Source: Paludibacteraceae bacterium
Lineage (GTDB): Bacteria; Bacteroidota; Bacteroidia; Bacteroidales; Paludibacteraceae
Length of the DNA stretch: 64,000 bases
Direction of reading: 5' to 3'
Assembly (NCBI GenBank): GCA_017477325.1
Contig: JAFUWV010000011.1
Coordinates: 124,001 to 188,000, forward strand
The translations under genes and the position numbers were made by a program. Below are positions 1-9,246 of this stretch, piece by piece. The notes below the pieces were generated by a model. The model saw nothing but the letters and a program-made list of their open reading frames with translations, had not been told where the DNA came from and did no database searches. Each line of letters begins with the position of its first letter. Within the stretch, counting starts at the first letter, position 1.

Positions 1-501
1 TTCACGCATTGCCTGTGCTCCTGCACCTGATGCAGCCTGATAGGTAGCCACATGTACGCGGCGGATATGGGATAGTTGTTCAATAGCATTAAGAGCAACA
101 ACCATCTGAATGGTAGTACAATTGGGATTGGCAATTATATGTTTAGGTGCCACAAAAGCATCATCGGGATTGACCTCCGGTACAACCAGAGGAACCTCAG
201 AATCCATACGGAACGCCTTAGAGTTATCAATCATAAGGGTGCCGTGACGGGTGATGAGTTCGGCATACTGCTTCGAGACAGAAGCACCGGCACTGACAAA
301 AGCGATGTCAATACCACTGAAGTCCGACTGAGGAGAGAGAAGCTCTACCTTTACGTTTTTGCCTTGGAAGCAATACACACTACCTTCGCTTCGCTCCGAG
401 CCGAACAAACGAAGATTATCTACAGGGAACTGACGCTGCTCAAGCACCTTGAGCAACTCTTGCCCTACTGCGCCGCTGGCGCCAACGATTGCGATGTTCA
501 T
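1..501 (-). CDS. asd: Aspartate-semialdehyde dehydrogenase, N-terminal 167 residues (cut by window edge)
   Basis: NADPH-dependent reduction of aspartyl phosphate to aspartate semialdehyde, the branch point to lysine/diaminopimelate, threonine and methionine. Reading the minus strand from the ATG at 501 gives [17 protein letters not shown], the family's nucleotide-binding loop. It continues to ANPNCTT, with the expected active-site cysteine at residue 128, and then to [12 protein letters not shown]. The frame is open to base 1, so roughly the C-terminal half lies outside the window. It is the last visible gene of a minus-strand run behind dnaG, a radical SAM gene and a glycosyltransferase gene, 23 nt after the latter. 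Identity is clear from the motifs; the completeness of the gene cannot be judged. Confidence 0.93.
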   Translation of the reverse strand, partial: MNIAIVGASGAVGQELLKVLEQRQFPVDNLRLFGSERSEGSVYCFQGKNVKVELLSPQSDFSGIDIAFVSAGASVSKQYAELITRHGTLMIDNSKAFRMDSEVPLVVPEVNPDDAFVAPKHIIANPNCTTIQMVVALNAIEQLSHIRRVHVATYQAASGAGAQAMRE

Positions 502-524
502 TATATTAAGGATGTTTTACAATA

Positions 525-1535
525 TTAGTTGAAGAGGGTGGCGAGGTATTCTTGTTCAGGTTGTCCGGGTGTGGCTACAAGTCGTGCTTTATAGAGGCAG
601 CCAAGAGCATGGAGGTCCATGATGGTACTATAGCCGCTACGAGCGAGAATGATTTCTGCTCCCAGCAAGGCCTGCTGTAGCAAGGCATCATCAAGGTAGG
701 GAACGAAAGTTATATTATTGTTCTGAGAGGTGGTATTAGGCATATTGGTTTTACCACGAACTATCAAGACTTGCTCGTCACGCCCGGCATAGTAGTCAGT
801 GATCTGCTTCTCAAACATAGTGCGTTGCGGCTCAAGTCCGGAAAGCACAGCCACTATTTGATAATGTTTTTGTTGAACATTAACATCAGGTTTGAGTTTC
901 AAAGGGAAACGTGTGAGAGGACCTATGAACTTAGCATTACGCGGAAGTGGAAATTTGTGGCTTAGGTCACCTGAGAGGTTCTTCTCGCCTGCATAGTCGG
1001 GAATCCAGCAATGGGTATATTTGAGAATAATGTCGCGGTGAATACTGGCGAGCATTGGTTCAAGCCAGCGCAAGCGACGAGGGGTTTTAATCAGCAACTG
1101 ATGAGTGATATATATAGTCTCAGGCTCTTTCTTAGGGTCAACAGGTTTCTTAGGTCTGGAGTGTCTGCCGAAGTACCGGCTTTTAGGTTTGAGATTGACA
1201 TAAAGCCCAAAGCGATTGTCGGAGATGATACGATCGAACTGTTCTTGTGCAAGAAGGCACTTGAGTGCATAGTGGTCGCGAATACCCCAACTGATGATTC
1301 GCGGTAGCGCTTTTGCCATAGCCCACACCTGACTATTGCCTTTGCTATATTTGAGGTTAAGCGAAGGGAAATCAATTGTTCGCAACTGAGGAAAATGTTT
1401 GCGGAGCAGGGTAAGGCTCTCGCCATCGCCCGCAATAACCACCTCACAGCCGTCGGCGACGTACTTGTTGATTAGCGGTATGCATCGACTGGCATGACCC
1501 AGTCCCCAGTTCATTGGTGCTATAAGAATCTTCAT
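525..1535 (-). CDS. MurG-like (GT28-type) glycosyltransferase
   Basis: A 336-residue protein with a two-domain GT-B pattern. The N-terminus MKILIAPMNWGLGHASRCIPL is the glycine/histidine loop typical of GT28-type enzymes. Near the C-terminus it has ILARSGYSTIMDL followed by TPGQPEQEYLA, matching the nucleotide-sugar binding part of this family. No signal peptide or membrane segment is visible, so it is probably cytoplasmic or membrane-associated. It lies 16 nt downstream of the radical SAM gene and 23 nt upstream of asd, suggesting co-transcription. Donor and acceptor cannot be read from the sequence. It resembles MurG in fold, but the true murG of this genome is at 56.9 kb, so a different substrate is likely. 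The protein stops soon after the donor-binding motif, slightly short for the fold. Confidence 0.75.
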   Translation of the reverse strand: MKILIAPMNWGLGHASRCIPLINKYVADGCEVVIAGDGESLTLLRKHFPQLRTIDFPSLNLKYSKGNSQVWAMAKALPRIISWGIRDHYALKCLLAQEQFDRIISDNRFGLYVNLKPKSRYFGRHSRPKKPVDPKKEPETIYITHQLLIKTPRRLRWLEPMLASIHRDIILKYTHCWIPDYAGEKNLSGDLSHKFPLPRNAKFIGPLTRFPLKLKPDVNVQQKHYQIVAVLSGLEPQRTMFEKQITDYYAGRDEQVLIVRGKTNMPNTTSQNNNITFVPYLDDALLQQALLGAEIILARSGYSTIMDLHALGCLYKARLVATPGQPEQEYLATLFN

Positions 1536-1551
1536 GACTTAGTAGTTTTGT

Positions 1552-2310
1552 TTATGCGCTTACTATTACTTCGAAGCCCATCTTGCGTATGTCGGAAGCG
1601 ATAAGTTGCATTGTCTCGGGTTCTATCTTACTCAGAGTCTCGCAAGGGGTTTTGCGGTCGATTACATAAATCATCACTCTCTTAGGTGCCACTTCCTTCA
1701 GAATCTTATAATATGCTTGCAATTCCTCAGGAGAAGTATTGTCCACGTCTACAGAGTTGATTGTACCACGAAGGAAACATGTTTGAAGAGTAAAGTCGTG
1801 CCCGAACTGAATGAGCATCTGCTTTATATCAACAACACTAAGGTTTTTATTGACCGGCTGGTCAATAAGGTGCATAGTACTGTTGATGGCAGAGTCAAGT
1901 TTGAGTATGCGGTTGTCCGCCATCATTAGAGCACGTATGACATCTTGACGCGCAAGCTGTGTTGAGTTGCTTAGTACGCTGACTTTGGCATCCGGACAGT
2001 ATTTGTCGCGAAGAGTGCATGTGTCCGACATGATACCTTCAAACTCTGGATGAAGTGTAGGCTCACCATTCCCGGAAAAAGTGATGACATCGGGCGGGCA
2101 AGTGAGAGCCAAGAGCGCTTTCTCAAGTTCTGTGCGGACCTCTTCCCGTGTGGGCAAAAGAGGATGCAACACCTCTGTATTCCACCCGCACTCGCAATAG
2201 GCACAATTGAACGTGCAGAGTTTATGGTCGATTGGCAGAAGATTTATGCCAAGTGACACACCGAGTCGGCGACTATGAATGGGACCATATATTATAGAAT
2301 TGAAGAGCAT
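1552..2310 (-). CDS. Radical SAM protein (COG0731-like)
   Basis: A 252-residue radical SAM enzyme. Residues 8-25 (YGPIHSRRLGVSLGINLL) are typical of the COG0731 group. They are followed by CTFNCAYC, a CxxxCxxC [4Fe-4S] cluster motif with cysteines at 32, 36 and 39. FSGNGEPTLHPEF is the glycine-rich SAM-contact segment (GGEP type). I start it at the ATG at 2310. A longer TTG-initiated reading to 2331 would nearly touch the dnaG stop and adds residues not expected for the family. It follows dnaG by 27 nt and precedes the glycosyltransferase gene by 16 nt. The family is related to tRNA wyosine-type and other unassigned Fe-S oxidoreductases. The substrate is not determinable here. Confidence 0.85.
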   Translation of the reverse strand: MLFNSIIYGPIHSRRLGVSLGINLLPIDHKLCTFNCAYCECGWNTEVLHPLLPTREEVRTELEKALLALTCPPDVITFSGNGEPTLHPEFEGIMSDTCTLRDKYCPDAKVSVLSNSTQLARQDVIRALMMADNRILKLDSAINSTMHLIDQPVNKNLSVVDIKQMLIQFGHDFTLQTCFLRGTINSVDVDNTSPEELQAYYKILKEVAPKRVMIYVIDRKTPCETLSKIEPETMQLIASDIRKMGFEVIVSA

Positions 2311-2337
2311 ATAGTTTACGACAGATGGCAAATGAAT

Positions 2338-4359
2338 TTAGTTCAGAGTCCGGTTGCCGAGAAGTTTGCTGAGTTGTACTTCCTGCTGTTTGAGTTTAAT
2401 GTTTTGTCGAAGCAGATTGAGGAGTTCTTCTTCCTGCCGATTCTCTTGTGCATGCTGAATGGAAAACTGCACGTATTGCTGTTGCTGCTTAACGATGGTC
2501 AGTTGCAGTTCGTAAACAAGTTGTGGCACAAGTACGGAGAGACGGTCTGCATCGGTGGGCATATGCACTTCGGTGCGTACATTCTCGGAGATATTCTGCC
2601 TGCCGAAGATTTTGCTTAACTCATAGCGTTCTGACACGAGTTTTACAGCAAAAGAAGAGATATAAGAGTTAGGGTGATACTTGAAGAACTCCTCAGCCTT
2701 GAATCCGGCATCATCTTGGTGAGCAACATATTCCTGAAAGATCTTATCGTAAAGAGGGTTCTCTAACTGAATATGATTGGCAGAAATTTCTTCAACTATG
2801 TATTTCCCCACAGTATAACCCTCGAAAAGCGGATAATCCCCGTATTTGATAAGCACCTGCAGGAGGTTGAATATATTCTCTTCCAACTTATTTTTAGGTT
2901 GTCCTATACCTGCTGATATTGCTTGCGGGTCAGGAGACAGAACGGTTGTCTCTGTTTGCTGCCCGGACTCAGATGTCTCTGTATCGGGGCTGTCGGCAGT
3001 ATCAGTGGCAGTGGTCTTCTGAGGGGCCTTGTCGGTTTTCTTATTACTCTGATACTTTTCTTTGCGCAGTTTCTTTACTTCGTTCAGGAGCGCATCCTCC
3101 TTTATATCCATCATATTTGAGCACTCCTTGATATAGAGTTGCCGTGTGATGATGTCAGGAATAACGGAGATACTCTGCACTATATTTTTTATGACGCCAC
3201 TTCGTTGGATCGGGTCGTTACCAGCATCCTGCAGCAGAAGATTAGTCTTGAAGCGAATGAAGTCCTGGCTATTGTCTAAGAGGTACTGCTGGAAATCTAC
3301 GGCATTCATCTTGCGAGAGAAGGAGTCAGGGTCTTCACCATCAGGCAACAGGACTACTTTGATATTAAGTCCTTGCTCAAGCATCATGTCGATACCCCGG
3401 ACTGCAGCCTTGATGCCGGCTGAATCGCCATCGTATAATATAGTGACATTCTCTGTGAGCCGATGCATTAGTAGCACCTGACGGTGAGTGAGGGAAGTGC
3501 CACCTGAACTGACCACGTTCTCCACACCTGCCTGAAACATACTGATGACGTCCATCTGCCCTTCAACAAGATACATCATCTTCTGCTTGACGATAGCTTG
3601 TTTGGCTTGGAAGAGTCCGTACAGTTCGTTTTGCTTTGAGAAGATAAGAGAATCCGGAGAATTGACATATTTGCCGGTATGTTCTTTAGCCCTCATTATT
3701 CGGCCTGCAAAACCAACCACCTTACCTGATATAGAGAATATGGGGAAGATGACACGGTCACGGAAGCGGTCGTATCGTCTGCCATCTTTATTCGATATTC
3801 CGGTGAGACCGGTCTTATCAAGGAACTCTTCTTTATAGCCTGCCTTCTTGGCTACAGGATAGAGCACGTCTCTATCAGGCGAATAACCGAGTTGGAACTT
3901 GCGGATGATATCTTCACGGAGACCTCTCTCAAGGAAATAGGTGAGGCCAATGTTTTTCCCCTCGTCTGTGTTCCATAGTTGGTCTTGGAACCAGTGGTTA
4001 GCCCATTCATTGACTTTTAATAGACTCTCACGCTCATTCTCCTGCTGACGCTCTTCCTCGGTCATTTCCTTCTCTTGTATCTCAATATGATACTTCTTGG
4101 CTATCTGGCGGATAGCATCAGCATAGGAGCACTGCTCGTACTCCATAACAAAGTTGACGGCATTGCCTGCCTTGCCACAACCAAAACATTTGTATATCCC
4201 CTTGGCAGGTGATACACTGAATGAGGGCGTCTTCTCATCGTGGAAAGGACAATTGCCCCAGAGGTTGGCACCACGGCGTCGAAGCGACATATAGTCGCCT
4301 ATGACATCTTCGATTTTTACTGTCGAATAAATACGATCAATAGTTTCTCTTGGAATCAT
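2338..4359 (-). CDS. dnaG: DNA primase
   Basis: Synthesises RNA primers at the replication fork. The N-terminal CHC2 zinc finger is visible with Cys37, His40, Cys58 and Cys61. It is followed by the catalytic core and the TOPRIM segment (YLVEGQMDVISMFQ and later ILYDGDSAGIKAA, the acidic metal-binding motif). The C-terminal third contains a low-complexity, Thr/Ser/Glu-rich linker (about residues 435-475) before the presumptive DnaB helicase-binding region. At 673 residues it is of normal to slightly long length. The ATG at 4359 is the only good start ahead of the zinc finger. It appears to head a minus-strand operon with the radical SAM gene, the glycosyltransferase gene and asd, rather than the classical rpsU-dnaG-rpoD arrangement. 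Confidence 0.97.
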   Translation of the reverse strand: MIPRETIDRIYSTVKIEDVIGDYMSLRRRGANLWGNCPFHDEKTPSFSVSPAKGIYKCFGCGKAGNAVNFVMEYEQCSYADAIRQIAKKYHIEIQEKEMTEEERQQENERESLLKVNEWANHWFQDQLWNTDEGKNIGLTYFLERGLREDIIRKFQLGYSPDRDVLYPVAKKAGYKEEFLDKTGLTGISNKDGRRYDRFRDRVIFPIFSISGKVVGFAGRIMRAKEHTGKYVNSPDSLIFSKQNELYGLFQAKQAIVKQKMMYLVEGQMDVISMFQAGVENVVSSGGTSLTHRQVLLMHRLTENVTILYDGDSAGIKAAVRGIDMMLEQGLNIKVVLLPDGEDPDSFSRKMNAVDFQQYLLDNSQDFIRFKTNLLLQDAGNDPIQRSGVIKNIVQSISVIPDIITRQLYIKECSNMMDIKEDALLNEVKKLRKEKYQSNKKTDKAPQKTTATDTADSPDTETSESGQQTETTVLSPDPQAISAGIGQPKNKLEENIFNLLQVLIKYGDYPLFEGYTVGKYIVEEISANHIQLENPLYDKIFQEYVAHQDDAGFKAEEFFKYHPNSYISSFAVKLVSERYELSKIFGRQNISENVRTEVHMPTDADRLSVLVPQLVYELQLTIVKQQQQYVQFSIQHAQENRQEEELLNLLRQNIKLKQQEVQLSKLLGNRTLN

Positions 4360-4460
4360 GTGTATTTACAATTTAAATATTTACTATTGACTACTGAGAT
4401 TAGTTCAGTTCTTATATCCGGATGGTATTTTATAATGTCAGGCTAAAGAGAGGTAACCGA

Positions 4461-5168
4461 TTAGAAGTTGAGGAAATAAATTCCGAGACGGATATTCCAC
4501 TCATCATAGCGGCCACGAGTGGTATAACTGCCGGTATTGTGGAAGTTGTCACGATAGTGGTTGTAGATACCAAAGTTATATCCGCCACGAATATAGTAGT
4601 TTTTATACTGGAATCCTGCTCCAACTCCCCACTGGATATTGAACCGGGAGTAGTCTCGTACATTATCACCATCATTATCCACGGTAAAGTGGTTAATCTT
4701 CTCCTCTGTGACTTGATTGGTTGCATCATTACGATGAGTGATGGTAGTGTTGTAAGCAACATTAAACTGCATAGTGGGACCAGTGTAGGCTATGAGCCAG
4801 GTGTCGGTAGCGATATTGAACTTGTATTGCCACTCTATTGGTATTTCAAGTATATGCATAGCCACCGATGTACGTCTTTTGTTTGCTACAAATAGAGGAT
4901 TTTCCACCTCCCACTTACCTGATGCAGCAGCAAAGTTGTAATTAAATGCCAGATTCAGTCCGAAACCTTTAACCAGTGTCACATCATAAACGAAACCAAT
5001 CTTTGTACCATTGCCTACGGTCTTGTCAGATAGTTTCTTGGTATTGCTTACAGTGTTCTCACGGAGTATATGCTCAGCAAAACCGAACTGCATTCCAAAC
5101 CATTGCTCTTGTGCTGAAAGCATAGCGGCTGCCAGCACCATTGAAAATAAAAATAATTTACGCTTCAT
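4461..5168 (-). CDS. Outer membrane beta-barrel protein
   Basis: A 235-residue protein with a classic signal peptide (MKRKLFLFSMVLAAAMLSAQ, predicted cleavage after AQ). Alternating hydrophobic and aromatic strands follow, such as GFVYDVTLVKGFGLNLAFNYNF, WLIAYTGPTMQF and YYIRGGYNFGIYNHY. The C-terminus is IRLGIYFLNF, ending in an aromatic residue as expected for a barrel handled by the BAM machinery. This resembles the outer-membrane beta-barrel (OMP_b-brl / PorT-like) families of Bacteroidetes. It follows the OstA-like gene by 21 nt, at the 3' end of the envelope-biogenesis run ribD-lipoprotein-surA-ostA. That context suggests a porin-like or assembly-related role but no specific function can be named. 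Confidence 0.75.
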   Translation of the reverse strand: MKRKLFLFSMVLAAAMLSAQEQWFGMQFGFAEHILRENTVSNTKKLSDKTVGNGTKIGFVYDVTLVKGFGLNLAFNYNFAAASGKWEVENPLFVANKRRTSVAMHILEIPIEWQYKFNIATDTWLIAYTGPTMQFNVAYNTTITHRNDATNQVTEEKINHFTVDNDGDNVRDYSRFNIQWGVGAGFQYKNYYIRGGYNFGIYNHYRDNFHNTGSYTTRGRYDEWNIRLGIYFLNF

Positions 5169-5189
5169 ATTATGTTTGATATTTATGCA

Positions 5190-6923
5190 TTATCTGCCTC
5201 TACCCCGTTTTCTTCCTCTGCTGCTCTTATTTGAGTCGGAGTCGTCCTGTTTATCTGCCTCTGCGCTTTCCTCAGTACTTGTATCTTTGGCACTGAGTGC
5301 TTTCTGCTCGGGCCGTGCAGTTGCCTCGGGATGGTTGAACACATCATCTTTATCCTTAGGCCGCTCGTCCGCTGCCCAAAAGAAACTGCCGAGTCTGGTT
5401 TGACTCTCAGTTATCTTGTCGAGAGGGTACATGGCTCCAGTGGTGGCGGATGTGAACAGGATATGGTCAACCTTCTGGTTTTGCAGGAACATCTTTACAT
5501 AGCTTGACTGAGTCTTGTTGACTCCGACAACTGCCCCCTTGCCGTCGTCTTCGCGGGGATAAAAGACTGTCTCGGCATTACCATTGACATCAATCTGCCG
5601 CATCTCTCCATCACGAATATAAGCCAGCAGTTCTTTGCCGGAAAGCTGGTTGAACTGGTTCTCATCATCCTGCTGAGAGGCGATAGCACTGCCTATACCG
5701 TGCACATAGTCAACCGTTCCGTCTTTGAGATACACATTGACCAAGTCGGCACTTATCTGCTGATTGTCGCTCCAGATGACCGGTTTGCCGTTCATAATCA
5801 TAACAGAGTCACGGTTGTTGGTGACCAGAGAGTCGCATATAGCCTGCATATCTGAGCGGTATATTCTGACTCGGTAATATGCACGGACCTGACGATAGGA
5901 GGTATCGGTGAGGATAGTGTCAGGAGCCTGCCATGTAAGTACGCTGTCCACGATGATGCTGTCGCGTTCCTGCAGAGAAGACATCTGATAAGGAATTTCT
6001 TCTGTATATAGGGTGTCGGCATGCACATAAGTATTCTCTTCGTCAGACCAGTCAACAAACAGAGCACTGTCGGTTGCAAAGCCATATTTGTCACTCTCAA
6101 AGAACTTCCCCAGATTGCCATATAGCGTGCCCTGCTGAACAGAGTCGATGAGACACATGTGTCCTATCACATCACCCTTGCCGACACGTTTGTCATAAAA
6201 TATGGTATCGCCTGTGAGACTACGCCCATCGTTGTGAATGACTTCTGAGCGGTTGAGAAGCATCGACTCCTCGGTACGGGTATTGTACCAGCCGAGATTG
6301 CTGAGGATAGTGGTTTCCTCTTCATATATGATTTTGGTCGGACCTACGAGGTCGGCTATGTTGCTTTCTGTATTGTACTTGAGTGTGTCGGCAGTGAGAG
6401 TGAAGCGGTCGTTGACAAGCAGGACATCAGTCTTGAACACAGCCTGCTTGGTAGAAGGGGTGTATTGTCCCCATACTGATGTGAGAGTGTTGAGACTATC
6501 CACTATCTTTCCGCCTGTATAGTACCATGCAAAGTCGTTGAGGCGGTCGTAGTTTAGCGAATCGGTTGTTAGGATGGTGCCGGTATGAATCAGTTTGACA
6601 TTGCTGCGCATGCGTGCAAACTTAGTGTTGCCATCATAGTAGAGCACGTCAGAGAGTCCCTCTAGTGTGTCACCTTGGACGAGACGCACATTACCGAAAG
6701 CATCAAGGGAGTTGTTTTTCTCATAGAAGAGCGCAGAATCGCAATACATCAGTGCGGAGTCGTGACGAAAGACGACATTGCCTTTCAGCAGTTGTGCATC
6801 GGGATAGCGCTCCTCATCGAAACTGAGAGTCTCCGAGTGCTCCAGATATACAAGTGTCTCCGCATGCATAGCAATGCACAATAAAGACAACAAAACAGAT
6901 AATATGTATCTGACTCCATTCAA
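5190..6923 (-). CDS. OstA-like (LptA/LptD N-domain type) LPS transport protein
   Basis: A 577-residue secreted protein built of repeated short beta strands in the OstA/LptA pattern. Repeats such as GNVVFRHDSALMYCDSALFY, LEGLSDVLYYDG, TLTADTLKYN and LTGDTIFYDKRVGKG are characteristic of the beta-jellyroll that shuttles lipopolysaccharide across the periplasm. A signal peptide (residues 1-21, ending CIAMHAE) is present. No ATG precedes it in frame, and the next ATG is inside the signal peptide, so translation probably starts at the TTG at 6923. The C-terminal tail is Asp/Glu/Ser-rich and ends in a strongly basic SSRGRKRGRGR, likely disordered. It lies 54 nt after surA, an expected partner in outer-membrane biogenesis. 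Assignment to the Bacteroidetes OstA-like family is firm; the exact LPS step is inferred. Confidence 0.85.
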   Translation of the reverse strand: MNGVRYILSVLLSLLCIAMHAETLVYLEHSETLSFDEERYPDAQLLKGNVVFRHDSALMYCDSALFYEKNNSLDAFGNVRLVQGDTLEGLSDVLYYDGNTKFARMRSNVKLIHTGTILTTDSLNYDRLNDFAWYYTGGKIVDSLNTLTSVWGQYTPSTKQAVFKTDVLLVNDRFTLTADTLKYNTESNIADLVGPTKIIYEEETTILSNLGWYNTRTEESMLLNRSEVIHNDGRSLTGDTIFYDKRVGKGDVIGHMCLIDSVQQGTLYGNLGKFFESDKYGFATDSALFVDWSDEENTYVHADTLYTEEIPYQMSSLQERDSIIVDSVLTWQAPDTILTDTSYRQVRAYYRVRIYRSDMQAICDSLVTNNRDSVMIMNGKPVIWSDNQQISADLVNVYLKDGTVDYVHGIGSAIASQQDDENQFNQLSGKELLAYIRDGEMRQIDVNGNAETVFYPREDDGKGAVVGVNKTQSSYVKMFLQNQKVDHILFTSATTGAMYPLDKITESQTRLGSFFWAADERPKDKDDVFNHPEATARPEQKALSAKDTSTEESAEADKQDDSDSNKSSRGRKRGRGR

Positions 6924-6977
6924 TTTATGTCTGTCACAATGAGTTTCTTATGTAATACTTGCAATTGTCGTTATACG

Positions 6978-8327
6978 CTATTTCACCCATCCGGGGTAGT
7001 GGAAGTCACAGCCTCTCCACTCAGGGTCGATACTGACGTAGGTCTCCTGTTGTTTCTTCTTGATCCAGTCTTCTATGAACTGCCCTTTTCTTTCGTTCTC
7101 ATACATCTCGCGAATAACCTGATAGTCGTCCGTCAGATTGGCTTTGTGTACGTCAGTTTTGCTTTTCAGGCGGACCACAGCGCATATCTCTTTGTTCTTG
7201 CGCTGGTCCATCATGGTGAAAGGATTACTGATCTCGCCTATCTTCATTGAGTATATCTGTCGCGCTATCTCAGGCGGCAGTTCTTGATATTCGAACTTGG
7301 ATGCATTGGTGTTCTCGTTGGTCATGAGTCCTCCGTTCATCACGGTGTTCTTGTCCTCAGAAAACATGATGACAGCCTGTTCAAAGGTCATCTTCTCCGA
7401 GCGGACCAGGTTTGCCACAGAGTCAAGACGAGTGATGGCTTTCACCTTGTCATCGGCTGAGATACGCGGTTTGAGAAGTATGTGACGGCAGTTGATGCGT
7501 TCACCCTTCTTCTCAATAAGTTGAATGATGTGGTAGCCGTATTCTGTTTCCACTATACGACTCACTTTCTTGGGGTCAATAAGGTTGAATGCCACCTCAG
7601 AGAACTCAGGCACCAGTTGCCCTCTACCCACAAATCCGAGTTCACCTCCACGCTTTGCCGACTCGGTATCTTCGCTGTATAGCCGGGCAAGCATAGAGAA
7701 GTCGGCCTCTCCATCGTTGACGCGCTCGGTAAACTCACGAAGACGAGTTTTTATACGCTCTATCTCCTCACGCGGCACAGGAGGCTCGAAGGCTATCATC
7801 TGCACTTCAACTTGTGCAGGTATGGTAGGAATGGAGTCCTGCGGCAGGCTGAGGTAGAAGCGGCGTATCTCTGCAGGCGTGGACTTGATATGCTCGGTGA
7901 GTTTCATCTGCATCTGCTGGATAATCATCTGGTTGCGCACCTGCGTCGTCATCTCCTCACGCATCTCCGACATGGTCTTGCGGAAATACTCTTCCATCTT
8001 CTCTTTGGAGCCAATCTGCGAGAGATAGTAGTTGATTCGCATCTCCACCTGAGTGTGCACCGAACTCTCGTTAGCCTCCACAGAGTCCAGTTCAGCCTGA
8101 TGCAGGAAAAGTTTCTGTACTGCCAACTGCTCAGGGATAACGCAATAAGGGTCACCTGCTATCTGCTGACCTTCGTATTGTGCGCGAAGCCGCTCTTCTT
8201 CCACTTCACTACGGAGTATTGCTTCTTCGCCTACAACCCATATAACTTCGTCGATTATATTGTCTTTGGCTACGGCACTGAAAGCGAGACACAGCAGTGA
8301 GAGCGATATAAACAGTCTATTCTTCAT
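6978..8327 (-). CDS. surA: SurA-like periplasmic peptidyl-prolyl isomerase/chaperone
   Basis: A 449-residue periplasmic foldase for outer-membrane proteins. The signal peptide is MKNRLFISLSLLCLAFSAVAK. A SurA N-terminal chaperone region (about 25-170) is followed by two parvulin domains. The first (about 175-275) contains RGGELGFVGRGQLVPEF, AFNLIDPKKVSRIVET and YGYHIIQL. The second (about 278-385) contains RHILLKP and NGGLMTNENTNASKFEYQELP and looks more divergent. The gene overlaps the end of the upstream lipoprotein gene by 11 nt, which implies translational coupling, and precedes the OstA-like gene. This ordering of a parvulin lipoprotein, SurA and OstA makes an outer-membrane assembly module. 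The symbol is by family resemblance. Confidence 0.88.
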   Translation of the reverse strand: MKNRLFISLSLLCLAFSAVAKDNIIDEVIWVVGEEAILRSEVEEERLRAQYEGQQIAGDPYCVIPEQLAVQKLFLHQAELDSVEANESSVHTQVEMRINYYLSQIGSKEKMEEYFRKTMSEMREEMTTQVRNQMIIQQMQMKLTEHIKSTPAEIRRFYLSLPQDSIPTIPAQVEVQMIAFEPPVPREEIERIKTRLREFTERVNDGEADFSMLARLYSEDTESAKRGGELGFVGRGQLVPEFSEVAFNLIDPKKVSRIVETEYGYHIIQLIEKKGERINCRHILLKPRISADDKVKAITRLDSVANLVRSEKMTFEQAVIMFSEDKNTVMNGGLMTNENTNASKFEYQELPPEIARQIYSMKIGEISNPFTMMDQRKNKEICAVVRLKSKTDVHKANLTDDYQVIREMYENERKGQFIEDWIKKKQQETYVSIDPEWRGCDFHYPGWVK

Positions 8328-9246
8328 CTTGATTTTGTATTATCTCGGTTGGTTCTATATCTTGTTTGATGTCTTGTTTCGTGGTTTTCTGCTTGTATAT
8401 GATTCTGTCCTGGTCAACCGCCCTTTGGTAGATCCTCTCTTTCTCGCGCTCAATGAACTCCACCTGCCTGAGGCTGAGGATGGTCTGCTCTATGTCAGGT
8501 GTGGCATATTCAATAGGCATACGCTCACCTGCGAACTTCTTCTCCGTCACTTGCAGCAGATAGGTCGATATGGAGTCCTGCATCTCGATCAGAGAGTTGT
8601 GTTTAAGCAGGTCAGTGAGGTTACCCTGGGCTATTGGCAGACGCAGGAGCACATTGCTCTGACGCTGCCACTGGTCGGTGAAGAGTTCATAACCTGAGGC
8701 ATACTGGTACGCATACTTTTCTATGTTCTCCATATTCTCCTCATTGAGGTTCTGCAGCCATTTTTTCAAGTTCTGCTGGTCAGGAGCATCTTTATGTACC
8801 ACAAGCAACAAGCCACGCAGCAAGTTGTCCTTCAGTATAAAGCGGTCGGGATAGCGCTCGTAGATAGCACGGACAGAGTCGGGATGCACGTGCTTGGGCA
8901 TACGCTCTTGAACAAGTTGCTGCTCATAGGCATGAAGATACAGCGACCTGCGATAGTCCTCCACCATGCGCTCCAGAGTGGCATCAGTACCCAACTGCGA
9001 CTTGGCTTTGTCATATTCAAGTACATCGGTTGCCCACTTCCTGATATAAGCATCCATCACTTTCGCACTGTCTTCAGGAGAAAGGGATGAGGTGAGGCTG
9101 AGTATACCACTTTCATATAGCGACTGCTTCCCCACTGTCACCACTGCATCGCCCATGCGGTAGCGGGTAATGATGTCACATGCCGGCAGGAGCACGGCAG
9201 TAATCACCACTGACAGAAATATGTAAAGTTTTCTATACGTGCACAT
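8317..9246 (-). CDS. SurA-N-like lipoprotein (parvulin-associated foldase)
   Basis: A 309-residue lipoprotein. The N-terminus MCTYRKLYIFLSVVITAVLLPACD has a lipobox with the acylated cysteine at position 23. The mature part is rich in helices and resembles the chaperone region of SurA/PrsA-type foldases (AVVTVGKQSLYESGIL, KWATDVLEYDKAKSQLG). No convincing parvulin catalytic core is visible, so it is probably a chaperone rather than an active isomerase. It overlaps ribD by 14 nt upstream and surA by 11 nt downstream, so the three genes are read as one message. Such an upstream lipoprotein partner of SurA is usual in Bacteroidales, where it is often labelled a peptidyl-prolyl isomerase. Confidence 0.75.
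   Translation of the reverse strand: MCTYRKLYIFLSVVITAVLLPACDIITRYRMGDAVVTVGKQSLYESGILSLTSSLSPEDSAKVMDAYIRKWATDVLEYDKAKSQLGTDATLERMVEDYRRSLYLHAYEQQLVQERMPKHVHPDSVRAIYERYPDRFILKDNLLRGLLLVVHKDAPDQQNLKKWLQNLNEENMENIEKYAYQYASGYELFTDQWQRQSNVLLRLPIAQGNLTDLLKHNSLIEMQDSISTYLLQVTEKKFAGERMPIEYATPDIEQTILSLRQVEFIEREKERIYQRAVDQDRIIYKQKTTKQDIKQDIEPTEIIQNQDEE

Noticed and set aside
4422..4895. 157-codon plus-strand frame opposite the barrel gene
   Set aside because: Shadow of a secreted barrel protein with a good signal peptide on the minus strand.
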